Assembly: GCA_012934845.2 (NCBI GenBank)
Contig: WNNJ02003718.1
Coordinates: 1-64,000 of the forward strand
Source of the DNA: Pomphorhynchus laevis
Taxonomy: Eukaryota > Acanthocephala > Palaeacanthocephala > Echinorhynchida > Pomphorhynchidae
Reading direction: 5' to 3'
DNA: 64,000 nucleotides
Numbering within the stretch: the first letter of the stretch is position 1; each line of letters begins with the position of its first letter. The notes under the pieces were generated by a model. That model searched no databases. It was not told the DNA's origin and saw only the letters and a program-made list of their open reading frames with translations. This document shows positions 12,106 to 23,960 of this stretch, in pieces. The translations under genes and the position numbers were made by a program.

Positions 12106-12798
12106 CTACTTGCTTAAAAATATCTGCTCATCTATCTTACCCTTCCTAACCACATCGTTCAACTTGTCTATCCGTAGCCGCACATTTCCTTCCATCTAGA
12201 AATGCACCACTGTTCGTCCTCTCATTAAAAAGCAATCTCTCGACTCTTCACTACCATCTTCGTACCGTCCTATTTCACTTCTCCCAACTCTCTCTAAACT
12301 CCTCGAGCGTCTCGTTCTTAAGCAAGTTAATATATATCTATTTTCCTCTAACTTATTTCCTCCCTTCCAAGCCGCTTTTCGCTCTAATTACTCTACCGAA
12401 ATTGCATGTCTTAAAGTTTATAACGACTTACTCATATCGCGCGATCATAAATTATGAAGTGTCATAGATTCTATTGATCTATCAGTTGCTTTCGACATCG
12501 TCGATCACTCGATTCTTCTTCATCGTCTTTGTCATGATTATGGCTTCTCTTTACACACTGTGATCGTTACACTTAATAACACTGATAACTGTAACCAATA
12601 ACGGATTACATAACTGTAACTGATAGTTACATTTACACATTGTAACTCTTTTCTTTCCCGTCCTTATTCCATCCTGTCCGGTGTTCCACAAGCCTCGGCA
12701 TTAGGCCCTTTGCTTTTCTCTTTTCATCTCAATGATTTGTCTTCTATTTGTCATACATTTAATTTCCATGTTATGCAATATGCTTATGACATTCTCAT
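12106..12798 (+). mobile_element. CR1/L2-group LINE, RT part, interrupted
   Basis: The plus strand matches the RT of the better CR1-group copy at 32841-33500. Blocks for KSICSSI, SIRSRTFPS, LLEPLER, NYSTEIACLKVYNDLL and SYLSD-like segments are present across frameshifts. The match starts abruptly next to the truncated LINE at 9530-12105. It breaks off inside the catalytic block (ATGCAATATGCTTATGACAT) and resumes at 14448. Confidence 0.82.
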
Positions 12799-14447
12799 AT
12801 TAAGCTTTTCAATTGTAAAAACAAAAAAAATATTATTGTATTAATAAATTTATTAAAAGTTGAGTTATAAAAAACTAAATTTATACATATAATGAAATTA
12901 TTTGATCTGATTTCATAACTTAATCCGCTGCTATGATTGGTTAAAGAATAGGGGAGGAAACCTAATAACACAGATGCTCCTAACACGATGCTCAATAGAT
13001 GTTCCATGCTGAATAACATAGAACATTAGAAAAATACATTGAATTAATACCTTATTTTACACCCATTGTTGTATAGAATAGAAATTAGGAGTTTTTGAAA
13101 TAAAATAATTATTTGAGGAGTAAGAAAAACTCAAAACATTAAATAGGCTTATTCGGGATATTAAAATATCAGTTTGTAATAGCTATAAAATTAACAATAG
13201 AATGGAAATTGTTAAGTATTTGGTCGTAGGCAAATAAAAACAGTTAAACGGATGATAAAAATGACATCGATTTTTTGCTATTTATGTTTCGACACTAACC
13301 TACATTATCACGGCCAAACATTCAAACCAATCGATATTTTACCAGTTTTTAGTTTATTTAACGTAAACTCACTTAACTGATCTGATTTATTCGATTGTAG
13401 AATAAGCATCACTGAAAAGTGATATCATCTAATATCATTTACTTAAACAGAAAAGTTACTAAACAATAAATTTAATTTGATTTATTCGTGATTAAAAAAT
13501 TTTGTCTTCGCAAACAGAGTTTATGTATACAATAAATGATAGTGTATTTAAAGATCAATTTTTAAAAGAGGTATTCAATGAAATTACATAATTTAAAGCG
13601 CTATAAGTTCATATGTAAATAAATTATATAATTATCTATTACTATAAATTTAAAATAAGATACATTTATATTTTTAATGTATCAAGTATATGTCGTATCG
13701 TATACATGTAATAATTAGATATTATGGCTACATTATTAGCGAAGATGCCTATTTAAAATTACAATTAAGTTCTAATAGAATTTTAAGAAAAAACTAATCA
13801 TTGAACATGGCGGGCCTATGCAGCTGGAATACTGGATAAAATAAATAATACGCCTTCATTTGTTACTAATTTTCAATTTGTCTAACCTTGATATTTAAGC
13901 AAAAACGTATCTTATTGGAATACTTCATAGCATCAAAGTGTCAAATTATTAGCGCACTTCTATGCAACATTAATATTACTCATCTCAAAAATGAAAAGGT
14001 TATTAAAACCATATCTTTAGAGTTGAAAACTTATTAATACATACTAGTATCGTAAACTAACATAGTAAACTCGATTCTTTTAAATATAGCATGACGGTAG
14101 ACGCTAAATGAAGTTGAAACTGGCAATTATATTCACTTCGTTTTGTCGTTATTACAACTCATCAGTGGGAGATACTCCTAACTGCTGGCTACATTGAAAT
14201 AATGACTTAGAGAGACTAAATATGAGTCTAATAGTTTTAAAAGTAAAGTTCGAGCATATAATATTCTACAAAAATATTAAAAATCATCATCCAATAATTC
14301 TGCAGTATCACGTGATCAAGCTGGAGTAATGAACAAATTTAAATGTAATAATGCCGGATGAAAAGTTGGCCATAACACAGCTATTGGTTACACTACAAAT
14401 TACTCTCATAGAGGCCCATACAGCCACGTAAACATTATGATATTATT
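12799..14447. mobile_element. Unidentified 1.65-kb insertion with 21-bp target duplication
   Basis: This segment splits a CR1-group LINE. The 21 bp before it (12778-12798) and after it (14448-14468) are the same apart from one base: ATATGC(T/G)ATGACATTCTCAT-like. Removing one copy and the insert restores continuity with related LINE copies. The only notable frame is a minus-strand one of 74 codons at 12795-13019 with a hydrophobic start and no recognised family. There are no terminal inverted repeats and no obvious poly(A). The long duplication suggests target-primed insertion, but the element class is unknown. Confidence 0.65.
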
Positions 14448-15361
14448 ATATGCTGATGACATTCTCATCTATGTTCATGCATCTGCTTATCGTATTCACG
14501 ATCTTAGTGTTTTTGCATCCGACTGTCTTGTCTCAATTTCCAATAATCTTTCTTCCCTTCGCTCTGAATCCTGATAAATCCAAAATTATGTGGATCCTAC
14601 CTCGACGGCTCGGCTTATAACCTCTCTCCGTATCATTAAATTCTACAATTCTTCCTATCGTTGATAATCTCGTTTTCCTAGGCTTCCATTTCGACAATCG
14701 ATTTTCACTTAAACCTTTCGTTAGAGATAAAGTACGCTCATATACCTTGATACTCCGCAATCTCCATCAAGTTCGTAGATTGATCGATTTCCCTTCTTGT
14801 ATGACTATCATATCATCTCTCCTTTTTTCTAGACTCGATTATTGTCTTAGTCTATTTTCCAACTCACCTAAATCCACTCTTCTTCCCCTACAACGCATCG
14901 TCAACGCAGCCGTCCGAATTATCCTCCGTCTTCGTCGTTTTGATCATACATCCTACCATCTTGCTTCTCTCAATTTGCATACAATTTATTGTCGTGTTCA
15001 AATTCGTCTTCTCGTTGCTTTACGCCTTGTAACTTTTCATACCCCTTCATTTCTCCACCTTCCTTTTCTTGATAATTCTCGTCCTGTTTACTGTTCCTTG
15101 CGTTCCCGTAATTCCATTCTTTTACATGTTCCAAACTACTCTACCTATTTTGGCTTCCGTTCCTTCCTTGTTGCTGCTCTTCTCTCGTGGAATCATCTGC
15201 CTATTCATATACGCCAATCAACTTCCCTGCCGTGCTTCAAACGCCAAATCCGATCCCATTTAAACAATTTATCTACTTGACTTTTTATTCTTTGTTAGTG
15301 GACTTGTAAGCGTGCAGCTTGTACGCATTTGCCACGTTTAATAAATTATTGTTATTATTAT
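14448..15361 (+). mobile_element. CR1/L2-group LINE, 3' part after the insertion
   Basis: It resumes at the RT catalytic block (ATATGCTGATGACATTCTCAT). Its longest open piece is 14747-15280, 177 codons, the RT C-terminal region, with SRLDYCLSLFSNSPKST and RLRRFDHTSYHLASLNL. The 3' tail at about 15296-15361 is GTGGACTTGTAAGCGTGC, a short hairpin, GTACGCATTTGCCACG, then TTATTGTTATTATTATG as the terminal simple repeat. Confidence 0.88.
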
Positions 15362-15455
15362 GAGAAAGAATATAGGTGGATAACGACAATTTAAAAGTAT
15401 AATTTCAAATTTAAGACTAATATTTTAAATTAAATAGACAACATATAGATTCATT

Positions 15456-15843
15456 AGTGTCCTTTTATATAGTGTCCTATATGCATGGTTATTTTTATAA
15501 CATGATTTCTATAATTCAAGCAAAGTTCGCTGCTTTATTCACATGAATAAAAAAGGATTTACTTTTAAGTGGCAAATGCATGCCGGCGCACGCTTACATG
15601 ACCACAACCAAAAAACAACAATTTAAGTCGTGTCGAGAGGTAGGAACGGATGAGGTATTTGAATGTAATAAATGAGGGAGCGCGGCAGACGTCAAAGGGA
15701 GCTGATTACAGGCGAGGGGGCGGCAACGTTAAATAAAAGCCATGTTGATTTAATAGTATCCTCTTATATAGTGCCCGTTTTGCCTGATTATTTTAATAAT
15801 ATGAACTCTATAATTCAAGCAAAGTTCGCTGATTTCCTCACAT
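15456..15843. repeat. Pair of 90-bp direct repeats around a LINE fragment
   Basis: 15456-15546 and 15750-15843 share TCTATAATTCAAGCAAAGTT and flanking sequence with moderate divergence. Between them is a 3'-terminal CR1-group fragment. They could be an unusually long target-site duplication or an older segmental duplication. Confidence 0.6.
15564..15745 (-). mobile_element. CR1-group LINE, last 180 bp
   Basis: The reverse complement matches the final coding bases and 3' tail of the copy at 30600-34405: the ANQLPLDVRRAPSF region, then GTGGTCATGTAAGCGTGC, the hairpin loop GCCG, and GCATGCATTTGCCAC. It is heavily 5'-truncated. Confidence 0.8.
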
Positions 15844-15875
15844 GGATAGATATTTAGATATTAGATATTTATTTA

Positions 15876-17553
15876 TAGCAGCAAATGCGTGCCTATGCCT
15901 GCTTACAAGCCCACAGAAAAGAAAAGAAATTAATATGAAAACAAAATACAACATTAAATTAATTTGTTGATGAAATAGAATGGATTATCTGAGTAGAATG
16001 TGGCAAGACGTCTGGGGGCATAAGAAAATGTTGAGTGGTTCTAAAAGAGATACAATAGAAATGTGAGTTTGATAAAATGTTGAGGGAATGTATCGCAGAG
16101 CTAAGAAGGTAGAGCACGAATCATCAAGATAATCAAGGTGTAAGTGGGATGGTGAGTGACAAAATAGAAGACAAAAAGGTAACAATATGCAAGCTTAATT
16201 CAACACGAAGGTGAATGGCGGGCCATGTTAGGATGGAAAGATGAATGGATCTATGATCGAAGAATCGAAGACGCAATAGAACACAAGCAACAGAGTCTAT
16301 GATGCGTTAGTAAAGAGGCTAAGGTGATACTCGTTTAGGGATACAAAAGATAATATATAAGAACGAGATAAGGACAAAAGTCAATCAGTCTACGAATGCG
16401 ATGGAAATCACGAAGAAATAAGAACGAAGAATAAACTTTGTCATGAACAAAAAATTAAGGAAAATGAATTTGTTGAAATGAAAACTTAGGAAAATTAGTT
16501 TGTAAACGATTAAGAGAATGATTGAATTAACCGATAAAATAGGTAGAGTTATGTTGAGGTGATGATATATGATCCACGTGATTTTAGACTTTTCAAAATT
16601 AAAAGCTAGACGAATGGAAGAAAGATGTTTGGAGATAGACATAATACAATTTGTGGCAGAAGTAGCGTGATCGTGGATACGGAGATGATACACGTTATAT
16701 TAGAAAACAATATCATCAGCATACTGCATCAGATGAAAGTTATAGTCATGATTTATAACAGACAAGTCGATGAGAAGTCAGAAAATTATAATACTGTGCG
16801 AGATGGAAGAGTAGAGATGACGAGGAGTTTGAGTGAATACAAAAAGAGCGTTTGGAGAGATAAGATGTGAAGCAGGCTACAAAAGGAACTGAGAAACCAT
16901 ATTCGTGACGAAACGAATGATCGACAATGTCACAAAATGATAAAAGGTTCGGAAAAACCCTGGATCTGAGATTATAGAGGAAGTGGATTCAATGAAATTG
17001 TTGAGAAAATCAATAATATCAAGAAATAGAGGCTAAATTCGGACAGAAAACTTACAAGTTTAATGGAATCTTAATCAAAAGGGCAATCTAGACGGATATT
17101 GAAATATCGCCAAGGATAATAAAAGGTAAAGAAGAAAGTGAACGGTTTGATATTAGATTGACGAGATTATTAGAAAAGAGGCTAGACGGTGGAGATGAAC
17201 TCGGTCGATAGATGCTTGTAAGTTTAATTGGGAATGGAAATGAAGATTTACAGAGGAGCAATTTAAATGTATTATAAGTTAAGGTGACATCGATTTTCTC
17301 AAGAGACGCAGAGATACGAACTAAGGCGACGATTCCTCCATGATTAAAAGACGTACTGTATTTTTAGTCTATGAGGCGACGAAATCAACGAGATAGAATC
17401 TGAAAGAACGTTAGCTACGGATTGCAAAGTCATCATAATCAGTATGCAATGATTTAAGGAGATATAAAATATCAAGTGATAGTTATGTGAAGAGATCGAG
17501 AAGAGCTAGACAAAGAAAGCGTTTCGCATAATTTTTGGTTAGAGGAGATGAGA
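15876..17553 (-). mobile_element. CR1-group LINE, degenerate, split by a PLE
   Basis: The 3' tail is at 15879-15918 (reverse complement GTGGGCTTGTAAGC and GCACGCATTTGCTG). Upstream on the minus strand, 16693-16385 still reads as the RT segment HDHATSATNCIMSISKHLSS and YKLIFLSFHF, which aligns with HDIGISASNCLSSIYKRLSN in the better copy. It is much more decayed than other copies. At 17553 it is interrupted by a Penelope-like element. Confidence 0.75.
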
Positions 17554-18235
17554 AATTAAATCAGCTAACTGAGTCTACGTATTGTTATATAATTATAAAA
17601 TAAACAAAACATAATAATGCTAAATCAAAATTTAATAATTAAATAATAAAATTAATAATTGTTTTTAGATTTTCTATAATTTAAATCAAGTTAAAAAATA
17701 AAAATAAAAAATAAAATTTAAAATAAACGTCATTTTTATGAATTGACTAATAAATAACAGGCGTTGTATCAGAATAAGAATTAGAGGTCATCAGGAGGAA
17801 CTGCTATGCTATCAGGTTTCGGCCCCTAACTCCTCTACCCAACATAGCAGCGGGGCCAAATACATGCTAATGATGTATTTCCTCTGAAATAACTATCTAG
17901 TATCTTATTCTAATGCAAAGTATATTATTTATTATTCATCCATAAAAATTTGCCACTTAAGAGTTTAAATTTATTCTTTATATTATTGTGTTGATTTATA
18001 TATTTTACTATTTTCTGCTTGATGTTATTTTTATAGTAACCTAGTTTAAAATATGTATCTATTAAATTATTTAAATGATTTTTAAGAAAGCCAATATCAT
18101 TACATATTGTTGCAATTCTTAAAATTTCATTATTTAATGTATTATATTTTATATTATATGGTATGCATGAATGCTCATGCAAAAATATGTTTCTTATAAA
18201 CATATTTTTGTCAAGACAGTTTGCCAACGGATGTT
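17554..18235 (-). mobile_element. Penelope-like element, C-terminal coding end and 3' UTR (copy 2)
   Basis: The minus strand encodes a 100-residue frame (18227-17925). ILRIATICNDIGFLKNHL and the GYYKNNIKQKIVKYI block fit the region after the RT domain of Penelope-like elements. The stop is followed by about 370 bp of 3' sequence shared with copies at 6755, 30976 and 40208 (minus) and 18990 (plus). It ends at ACGTAGACTCAGTTAGCTGATTT. The element is 5'-truncated and inserted in a CR1-group LINE. No GIY-YIG endonuclease domain is present. Confidence 0.75.
17801..17880 (-). other. Conserved pseudoknot-capable block in the PLE 3' UTR
   Basis: CTGCTATG (17801-17808) pairs with CATAGCAG (17843-17850), and GGCCCC (17821-17826) pairs with GGGGCC (17852-17857). 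The second helix extends through TTT/AAA across one bulged C. The two helices cross, so this is a pseudoknot. A perfect 8-bp hairpin (AAATACAT/ATGTATTT, 17858-17880) follows. The block is nearly unchanged at 31228-31308 and 40448-40528. On the element's sense strand the helix order resembles HDV-like ribozymes, but P3 and the catalytic segment are not convincing. Confidence 0.5.
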
Positions 18236-18780
18236 TGGACGTAGGTACACTACATAAAAGTTTCCATTTGCATTTTTGATGACACGATATGACTCACTGT
18301 TGATTTCGTTTCGACGCTTTTCAAGGTGAACAATTGAAAGTTGAGCGAATTCAGAGGTTGAGCGATTACGAAATATGCCAAACAGAGGACGATGTCATGA
18401 ATTTAAACCGTTGAGGTAGAATTTTGGGGGCTTGGGTACGGTTTCTAATAACAACCTTTGAAAGTGTAGGATATAGAATCGGGAGCAGAAACGTATTTAT
18501 TTATGACGATACAAAAAAAAAGTGAAGACATTACTGAAGAGAGACGGATTATTGGTAGGAAGAGTCGTGGCAAGCAGCGAGTGGAAAACTGGAAATATCG
18601 GCATTAAGACGAAATTGAGGAAATAGGGCTCAACATTAGAGATAGTAATAAAACTATCGCCAGAAGAAAAACGCTTACATAAAAATGGATGAATAACGGG
18701 AGTAATCGGGGGTTAAAGACTATGAGATCAACTAGCAGACGTAGGAGAGCGATAAAAATGTATATACGAGTGTATTTCTC
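18236..18780 (-). mobile_element. Probable 5' part of the split CR1-group LINE
   Basis: Beyond the PLE the minus strand is pyrimidine-rich in the style of the CR1-group 5' region (for example CCACTCGCTGCTTGCCACGA). It lies in the orientation expected for the upstream part of 15876-17553. No frame is preserved. The assignment rests on position and composition. Confidence 0.4.
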
Positions 18781-18989
18781 AATAAATTGTGTACATTTTT
18801 TTCAATAAATTGTGTATAACCTCTTTCAGAAATGCTCGTACGACATTAATATTTTCTGCTAATTTTCAAGCAAGTGTGTTAAATTTTTCATTTTCTTATA
18901 ATAAAGAATTATAAATTAAAAAAGTATTATTAAAATATTAAATTTACAATAAAAAATCAAAAAATAGTATTGAGAATAAATTTAAACTA

Positions 18990-19372
18990 TTGAGCGAAAA
19001 GAATTTTTATTGATGAATAATAAACAATATGCTTTGTACTCGAATAAGGTACACTAAATAATCGAATTTTATCAGAGGAAATACGTCGTTAGCGCGTATT
19101 TGGCCCCGTTGATATGATGGGTCGATCAATAGTGCCGAAGCCTGATTACATAGTAGTTCCTCCTGATGACCTCTAATCCTTATACATATACATTGTCTGT
19201 TATTTATTAATCTATTCATAAAATTTGACTTTTTTAAATTTCAATTAAAAATTTTGGCTTGATATAAATATAAATTGTATAAAATATTATTTAATATTTA
19301 TAATTTATCTTTATTTTTGATTTATATATATTATAAAATACGTAGACTTAGTTATCTGATCTGATTTATTAT
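18990..19372 (+). mobile_element. Penelope-like element 3' end (copy 3, plus strand)
   Basis: A plus-strand version of the same module: TATCAGAGGAAATACGTCGT, then TTTGGCCCCG, GCCGAAGCCTGATTACATAG, TTCCTCCTGATGACCTCTAA and an AT-rich tail ending TACGTAGACTTAGTTATCTGATC. It is more diverged than copy 2, and only part of the pseudoknot pairing survives. Confidence 0.75.
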
Positions 19373-19732
19373 TAAGTAAGTAAGGAAATATATAAGTTTA
19401 TTTCTCAATAAAGTGTGTACATATAATCTACTCTTTCAGTTACTACTTTTATTGGGTGAAGCACTGGGAATCTGTAATTTTAACTTGGAACAGTATTCCA
19501 AGCGTTCAAAGCTCTATGAGAAAGTTGGTATATGGCCGGTCGGTTTCCTGTATCACAACAATGACACATTACAAGCAAATTAAGACACATGCAATTAAGC
19601 CTAATTTCATGTATCGCAATGTGGTTTATAATACAACTTATGACAAGTATATTTGGTCGACTCAAAAAATCTATTTGCAAGATTTCTCCCTTTGTAAGCA
19701 TTGCTGGTCGATAGCAGCTCTCATTTTTAGAG

Positions 19733-21003
19733 ATGACTAAATTATCACACCGGTCGATCCTAGGTAATACGAAGAGGAAACGTCTAAAATGGAGTGGTGC
19801 AAAAGCCTATGACATGGAGCGCGAACGCGGCAATAACGGTTACAAACTTTTTTACAACGGTAACACTCGAACACGAAATGGGGTTGGTATAGCTATCTCC
19901 GAGCAGTTCCGTGATGCTGTAAAGGAGGTGAATCGTTACGACGACCGGCTAATGAAGATAACCATCGTTACCATGGAGCGAACAATTCACATTTTCTCTG
20001 CTTATGCACCACAGACAGGACAAAGCGAATCAGCGAAAGATACATTTTGGGAGATGCTGGACAGCAACACACGCAAAATTCCCGCTGAAGATTATCTAAT
20101 AATCGCAGGAGATCTCAACGGTCATGTTGGCCAACGGGCCGAAGGAAATCAGTGCCATGGTGGAAATGGATACGGTCAGAGAAACAAAGATGGCGAGCGC
20201 ATTGTCGACTTCTCAGACTCCCACGACCTCATCATCACCAATACATGGTTCATAAAGCGGCCCACACAGCTTCCAACATACTACAGTGGAGTAAACAAAT
20301 CGCAGATTGACTTCATTCTTGTACGGCGCAAACAAATGTCCACTGTACATGACGTAAAGGTCATACCTTATGAGACAACAGCAGCACAGCATCGTCCCGT
20401 AATCGCAGTTTTGAATATTAAACCACCCAAACAACATCAGGAAAAGCGTACCGGCCCATCACGCATCAAGTGGTGGCGATTCCACGAGAAGGAGTCTGAA
20501 ATGATACATCGCATACAATTGCCTGACGTAACAGACGTCGAGAACAGATGGAACAGAGTCAAAGATATTATTCACATCGCCGCCAAAAAGACAATTGGAT
20601 CCACCAAGCCCGGAAGACGCTACATCAATTTTGACACTTGGCTTTGGACAGATGAGGTGAAAATGAGGGTGCGTGAAAAGAAGCGACAATATCACGTATT
20701 CCTCGATGATAAGACCCATGTAAATTGGCAGAAGTATCACGAAGCCAATCGTAAAGCGAAGAAAGCCGTGGCGTCCGCACGAGCCATCCATTATGAGGAA
20801 GTGTACAAGAAGCTGGATACTCGAGACGGCGAACGCGACCTTTTCCGACTTCTCAAGCTCCGCCACAAACAAACTCAGGACATCGAAAAGTTCCACTGCG
20901 TTAATGATAAAAACGGCGAACAAATCGTAGGTCGACCAGCAGTTTTAGAAAGATGGCGTGAGTATTTTGAGGAATTATGTACTGAAGGGTTCACTCACCC
21001 CCA
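19733..21003 (+). pseudogene. RTE LINE endonuclease and RT N-terminal region
   Basis: Open from 19733. Homology to RTE endonucleases starts about 18 residues in. Seen in order: SAYAPQTG, IIAGDLNGHVG (catalytic D/N), QIDFILVRR and AAQHRPVIAVL. A helical linker with SARAIHYEEVYKKLD follows, then ERWREYFEELC just before the RT. The frame is lost in the C-run of CTCACCCCCAATC near 20995-21003; one base fewer than expected explains the shift. The start codon here is fortuitous because the element is truncated. Confidence 0.88.
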
Positions 21004-22515
21004 ATCTCACAAGCCCAAACAGTACTCGGTCCATTACTCCCAATTAGCACGGAGGAAGTTGATGAAGCGTTAAAGAGGACAAAGAAGGGAAAAACAGCAG
21101 GCCCAGATGACATCTCAGCCGAGCTATGGAAATCCAAGTGCTGGAACCCAGCACCTTGGTTAGCGAAACTCTTTAACAAAATCATCGAAGAACACACAAC
21201 ACCGACTGATTGGCAATATAGCACCACGGTACCAATTTGGAAAAAGAAAGGACATCCAGCTGAATGTTCAAACTACCGCCCTATCAGATTGCTATCTCAT
21301 ACTATGAAGGTATTCGAGCGAATTCTTGACCAGCGTATACGCAAAATCGCAAATTGTACAATCAATCAGGCTGGTTTCGTCAAGGGATGTGGCACCACCG
21401 ACGCCATACATGCCGCGCGGCTGCTGATCGAAAAATATCGGGAAAAAGACACACCTCTTCACATAGCATTCCTCGACTTAGAGAAAGCTTTCGATCGCGT
21501 TCCACATGAGCTTATCTGGCATGCCCTACGCCAACATCAAATCCCAGAGCATCTGGCTGAGTGGGTCAAGCTGCTCTACATCGGCCCAAGAAGCAGAGTA
21601 CGATGCACAGCTGGAGTATCAAAACCATTTCGTATTTCCGTCGGCGTCCACCAAGGAAGCGTGCTTTCGCCACTTCTGTTTATTCTGGTCATGGATACCT
21701 TAACGAGCGACATTCAGCGTCAAGCACCTTATACCCTACTATATGCGGACGACGTCTTTCTAGCTTCCGTCAATAAGACCGACCTCACGCAGTTAGTCAA
21801 GCTTTGGAATGACAGATTAGCACAACATGGCCTGCGGCTAAACACTAGGAAGACTGAGTACTTGACGACCAATACAAACGAGACGGGCACGATCAATATC
21901 AACGGAACAGACCTTCCACGGACCGAAAATTTCAAATATCTAGGATCGGTGCTCTCAGCTGATGGCGAATTGAACAACGAAATAACTGCCAGAATCAATG
22001 CTACATGGATGAAGTGGCGTGCTACAACTGGCATAATGTGCGACCGCAAAATGAAGGATAGCATAAAGTCAAAGATATATCGAAGCGTTATTCGTCCCAT
22101 TGCTCTTTATGGAGCAGAATGCTGGCCTATCACAAAGATAGCGGAACGTCGTCTCGCTGTCATGGAGACGAAGATGCTTCGATGGACAAGCGGTTTTAGT
22201 CTCCTAAATCGGGTTCGCAATGATGATATTTACCGACGATACGGTGTGATGCCTATCAGTGAGAAAATGCTAGAAGCCCGTCTCCGCTGGTTTGGCCACA
22301 CTCTACGGGCACATGACGGTTCCATCGCAAAGGCAGGCTTGAAAATAGACTTTAAAGGCAAACGCCCCAAAGGACGACCAAGACAGCGATGGTCTGACAC
22401 GCTGCACAAGGATCTAAGAGATGCTGGACTACACCCTGATCTGGCTTCGGATCGTTGCAAATGGAGGATGCGTTCCATGAGAGCCGACCCCGCCAACACA
22501 CGGGAAAAAGGCTAA
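21004..22515 (+). pseudogene. RTE LINE reverse transcriptase
   Basis: After the shift the frame reads PLLPISTEEVDEALKRTKKG, GKTAGPDDI, WKKKGHPAECSNYRPIRLL, AFLDLEKAFDRVP (motif A), GVHQGSVLSPLLF (motif B) and LLYADDVFLA (motif C, YADD at 21742-21753). The thumb and the C-terminal RTE domain follow to the stop at 22513-22515. All catalytic aspartates are present. From 21289 to the stop there are 408 open codons. The product would act in target-primed reverse transcription, but the copy lacks a complete endonuclease. Confidence 0.92.
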
Positions 22516-22550
22516 AGAAAAAGAAGAAGAAGAAGAAGAAGAAGAAGTAT

Positions 22551-23279
22551 TGAAAATATTAATTTATTTCTTCTATATTTTTATTAATGTATCTGAATGA
22601 AAAAATTAGTTTTATTCCAAAAATTTTGCCATTTATACAAAATACTCAAAATTTGTAACAAAGAAAATAATTAAAATGTAACAAAAATGTAAAAAAATGT
22701 CGGTATATCCGTATTGCACAACAATCAAGACAAAAAATAGAAACTTAAGATATAAATTTTAAAAGTATAAATGGAACTAAGTGAAAAAAAATAGAAAATA
22801 AATATAGAAAATTGTATGATAGAAATTAAAAACAGAACAAATATAATTTTGAAATGAAAAGTTAAATCAAATTAAAAATATTAGAAAAACGTTAAAACAA
22901 TAAATAAATTGTCTCATATTTAAATCCATGAAACTTCAAATTAATAATTAAACGAAAACATATGATATTTTTAAATCGAAATAACCTTATTATTAGGCAT
23001 ACTATTATCCTTTTAATAAACTACGCCTAATATATAATACGTGAAAGGTAATCGTTTTTAATGACAGAATAAAAGATTTTTCAAATTAAAATTGTGGTAT
23101 AAATTAAATATGTGATGTGATATAGTTCTCTGGCCTTTTAGGTGTTTTGCTTCCAAGCTTTCTAAATAATGTTACCGCATTTTAAACTAATTTAGAGTAT
23201 ACATATACAAAAAATTGCAAACCTTATAAAGGATCCAATTCTTAACCAACAAAATGAGTTTAATAAATTTCTCAATAAA
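22551..23279. other. AT-rich stretch, nothing recognised
   Basis: No open frame above noise and no transposon ends. ATTTCTCAATAAATTGTGTA near 23266 also occurs near 18780. Confidence 0.45.
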
Positions 23280-23960
23280 TTGTGTACTGACAATAAAGTT
23301 CTCGAGAATTATAATAAGTCATACATAATTCTAAGCTGAGAATTCTAAGCCTGGCTTCCTATATTTATTACCTAAAATTCATAAAGATCATCGCTGTGCA
23401 AGTCCTATTGTTGAAATTTATTGTATTTTTCCTGCGAAATGTCAAAATAAATTGTACTGTTATTGATAGCTTTTATAAAATATGACCTTCACTTATATTT
23501 ATTCAAAAGACATTAAAATCTTTACTGTGGATGTTAACTTTTTATTTTATAACACTCCTTTATTAACTATAATCGATATCGTCGGGATATTTTAGTAGCA
23601 AACGCTTGGTAGATTTGACTCTTAACAAGGAATACTAGATTAATTTGATTTGGACTCAAAGATGCATATTTTTATTTAGATTTGAGATGTGCGGCCAGAT
23701 TGATGGACTAGCCATGGGCAATCCACTTCCACTAATACTAGCATTTGCATTAGATATTGAAAAATAACTTTGTAAATTATGTTTGTTTTGTAATGGAGTT
23801 GTCCGTTGTCTAGATGATCTACTTATTGCTTGCAGAAGTAATATTAACGAATAATATTTGTTAAGTTTTTTAAATATAAATTAAAATTTTTGTCAAATTT
23901 ACAATATTTTCATTTTTGTTGCTATCGTGATCAAAACATTCTCTTTGATACCGCCTGTTT
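23280..23960 (+). mobile_element. Penelope-like RT remnant of a second type
   Basis: The plus strand reads GFLYLLPKIHKDHRC and SPIVE, then FTVDVNFLFYNTP (motif A-like), QIDGLAMGNPLPLILAFALD (motif B) and RCLDDLLIAC (motif C-like) across stops and shifts. The GLAMGNPL form differs from the VPIEGNSSPIIADL form at 62500, so at least two PLE lineages are present. It ends against the 5' region of the LINE at 23970. Confidence 0.65.

Larger units (their letters stand above)
19733..22550 (+). mobile_element. RTE-clade (BovB-type) LINE, 5'-truncated
   Basis: One plus-strand LINE carries an APE endonuclease then RT, and ends in a short (GAA)n tail at about 22513-22549. The C-terminus has the RTE signature GRPRQRWSDTLHKDLRDAGL. 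Its base composition is more balanced than that of its surroundings. The 5' end is cut inside the endonuclease: the N-terminal strand and the QET catalytic glutamate are missing, and recognisable homology begins near KWSGAKAYD (about 19785). Apart from one frame change near 21000 the coding region is open, so this is one of the younger elements here. Confidence 0.93.

Noticed and set aside
12795-13019. Mitochondrial-type membrane protein gene
   Set aside because: The short minus-strand frame is hydrophobic but has no recognisable mitochondrial protein block, and it lies inside an insertion with no other coding signs.
17801-17880. Definite HDV-like ribozyme
   Set aside because: Helix order agrees, but no convincing P3 or P1.1 and no clear catalytic cytosine segment. 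Kept only as a pseudoknot-capable block.
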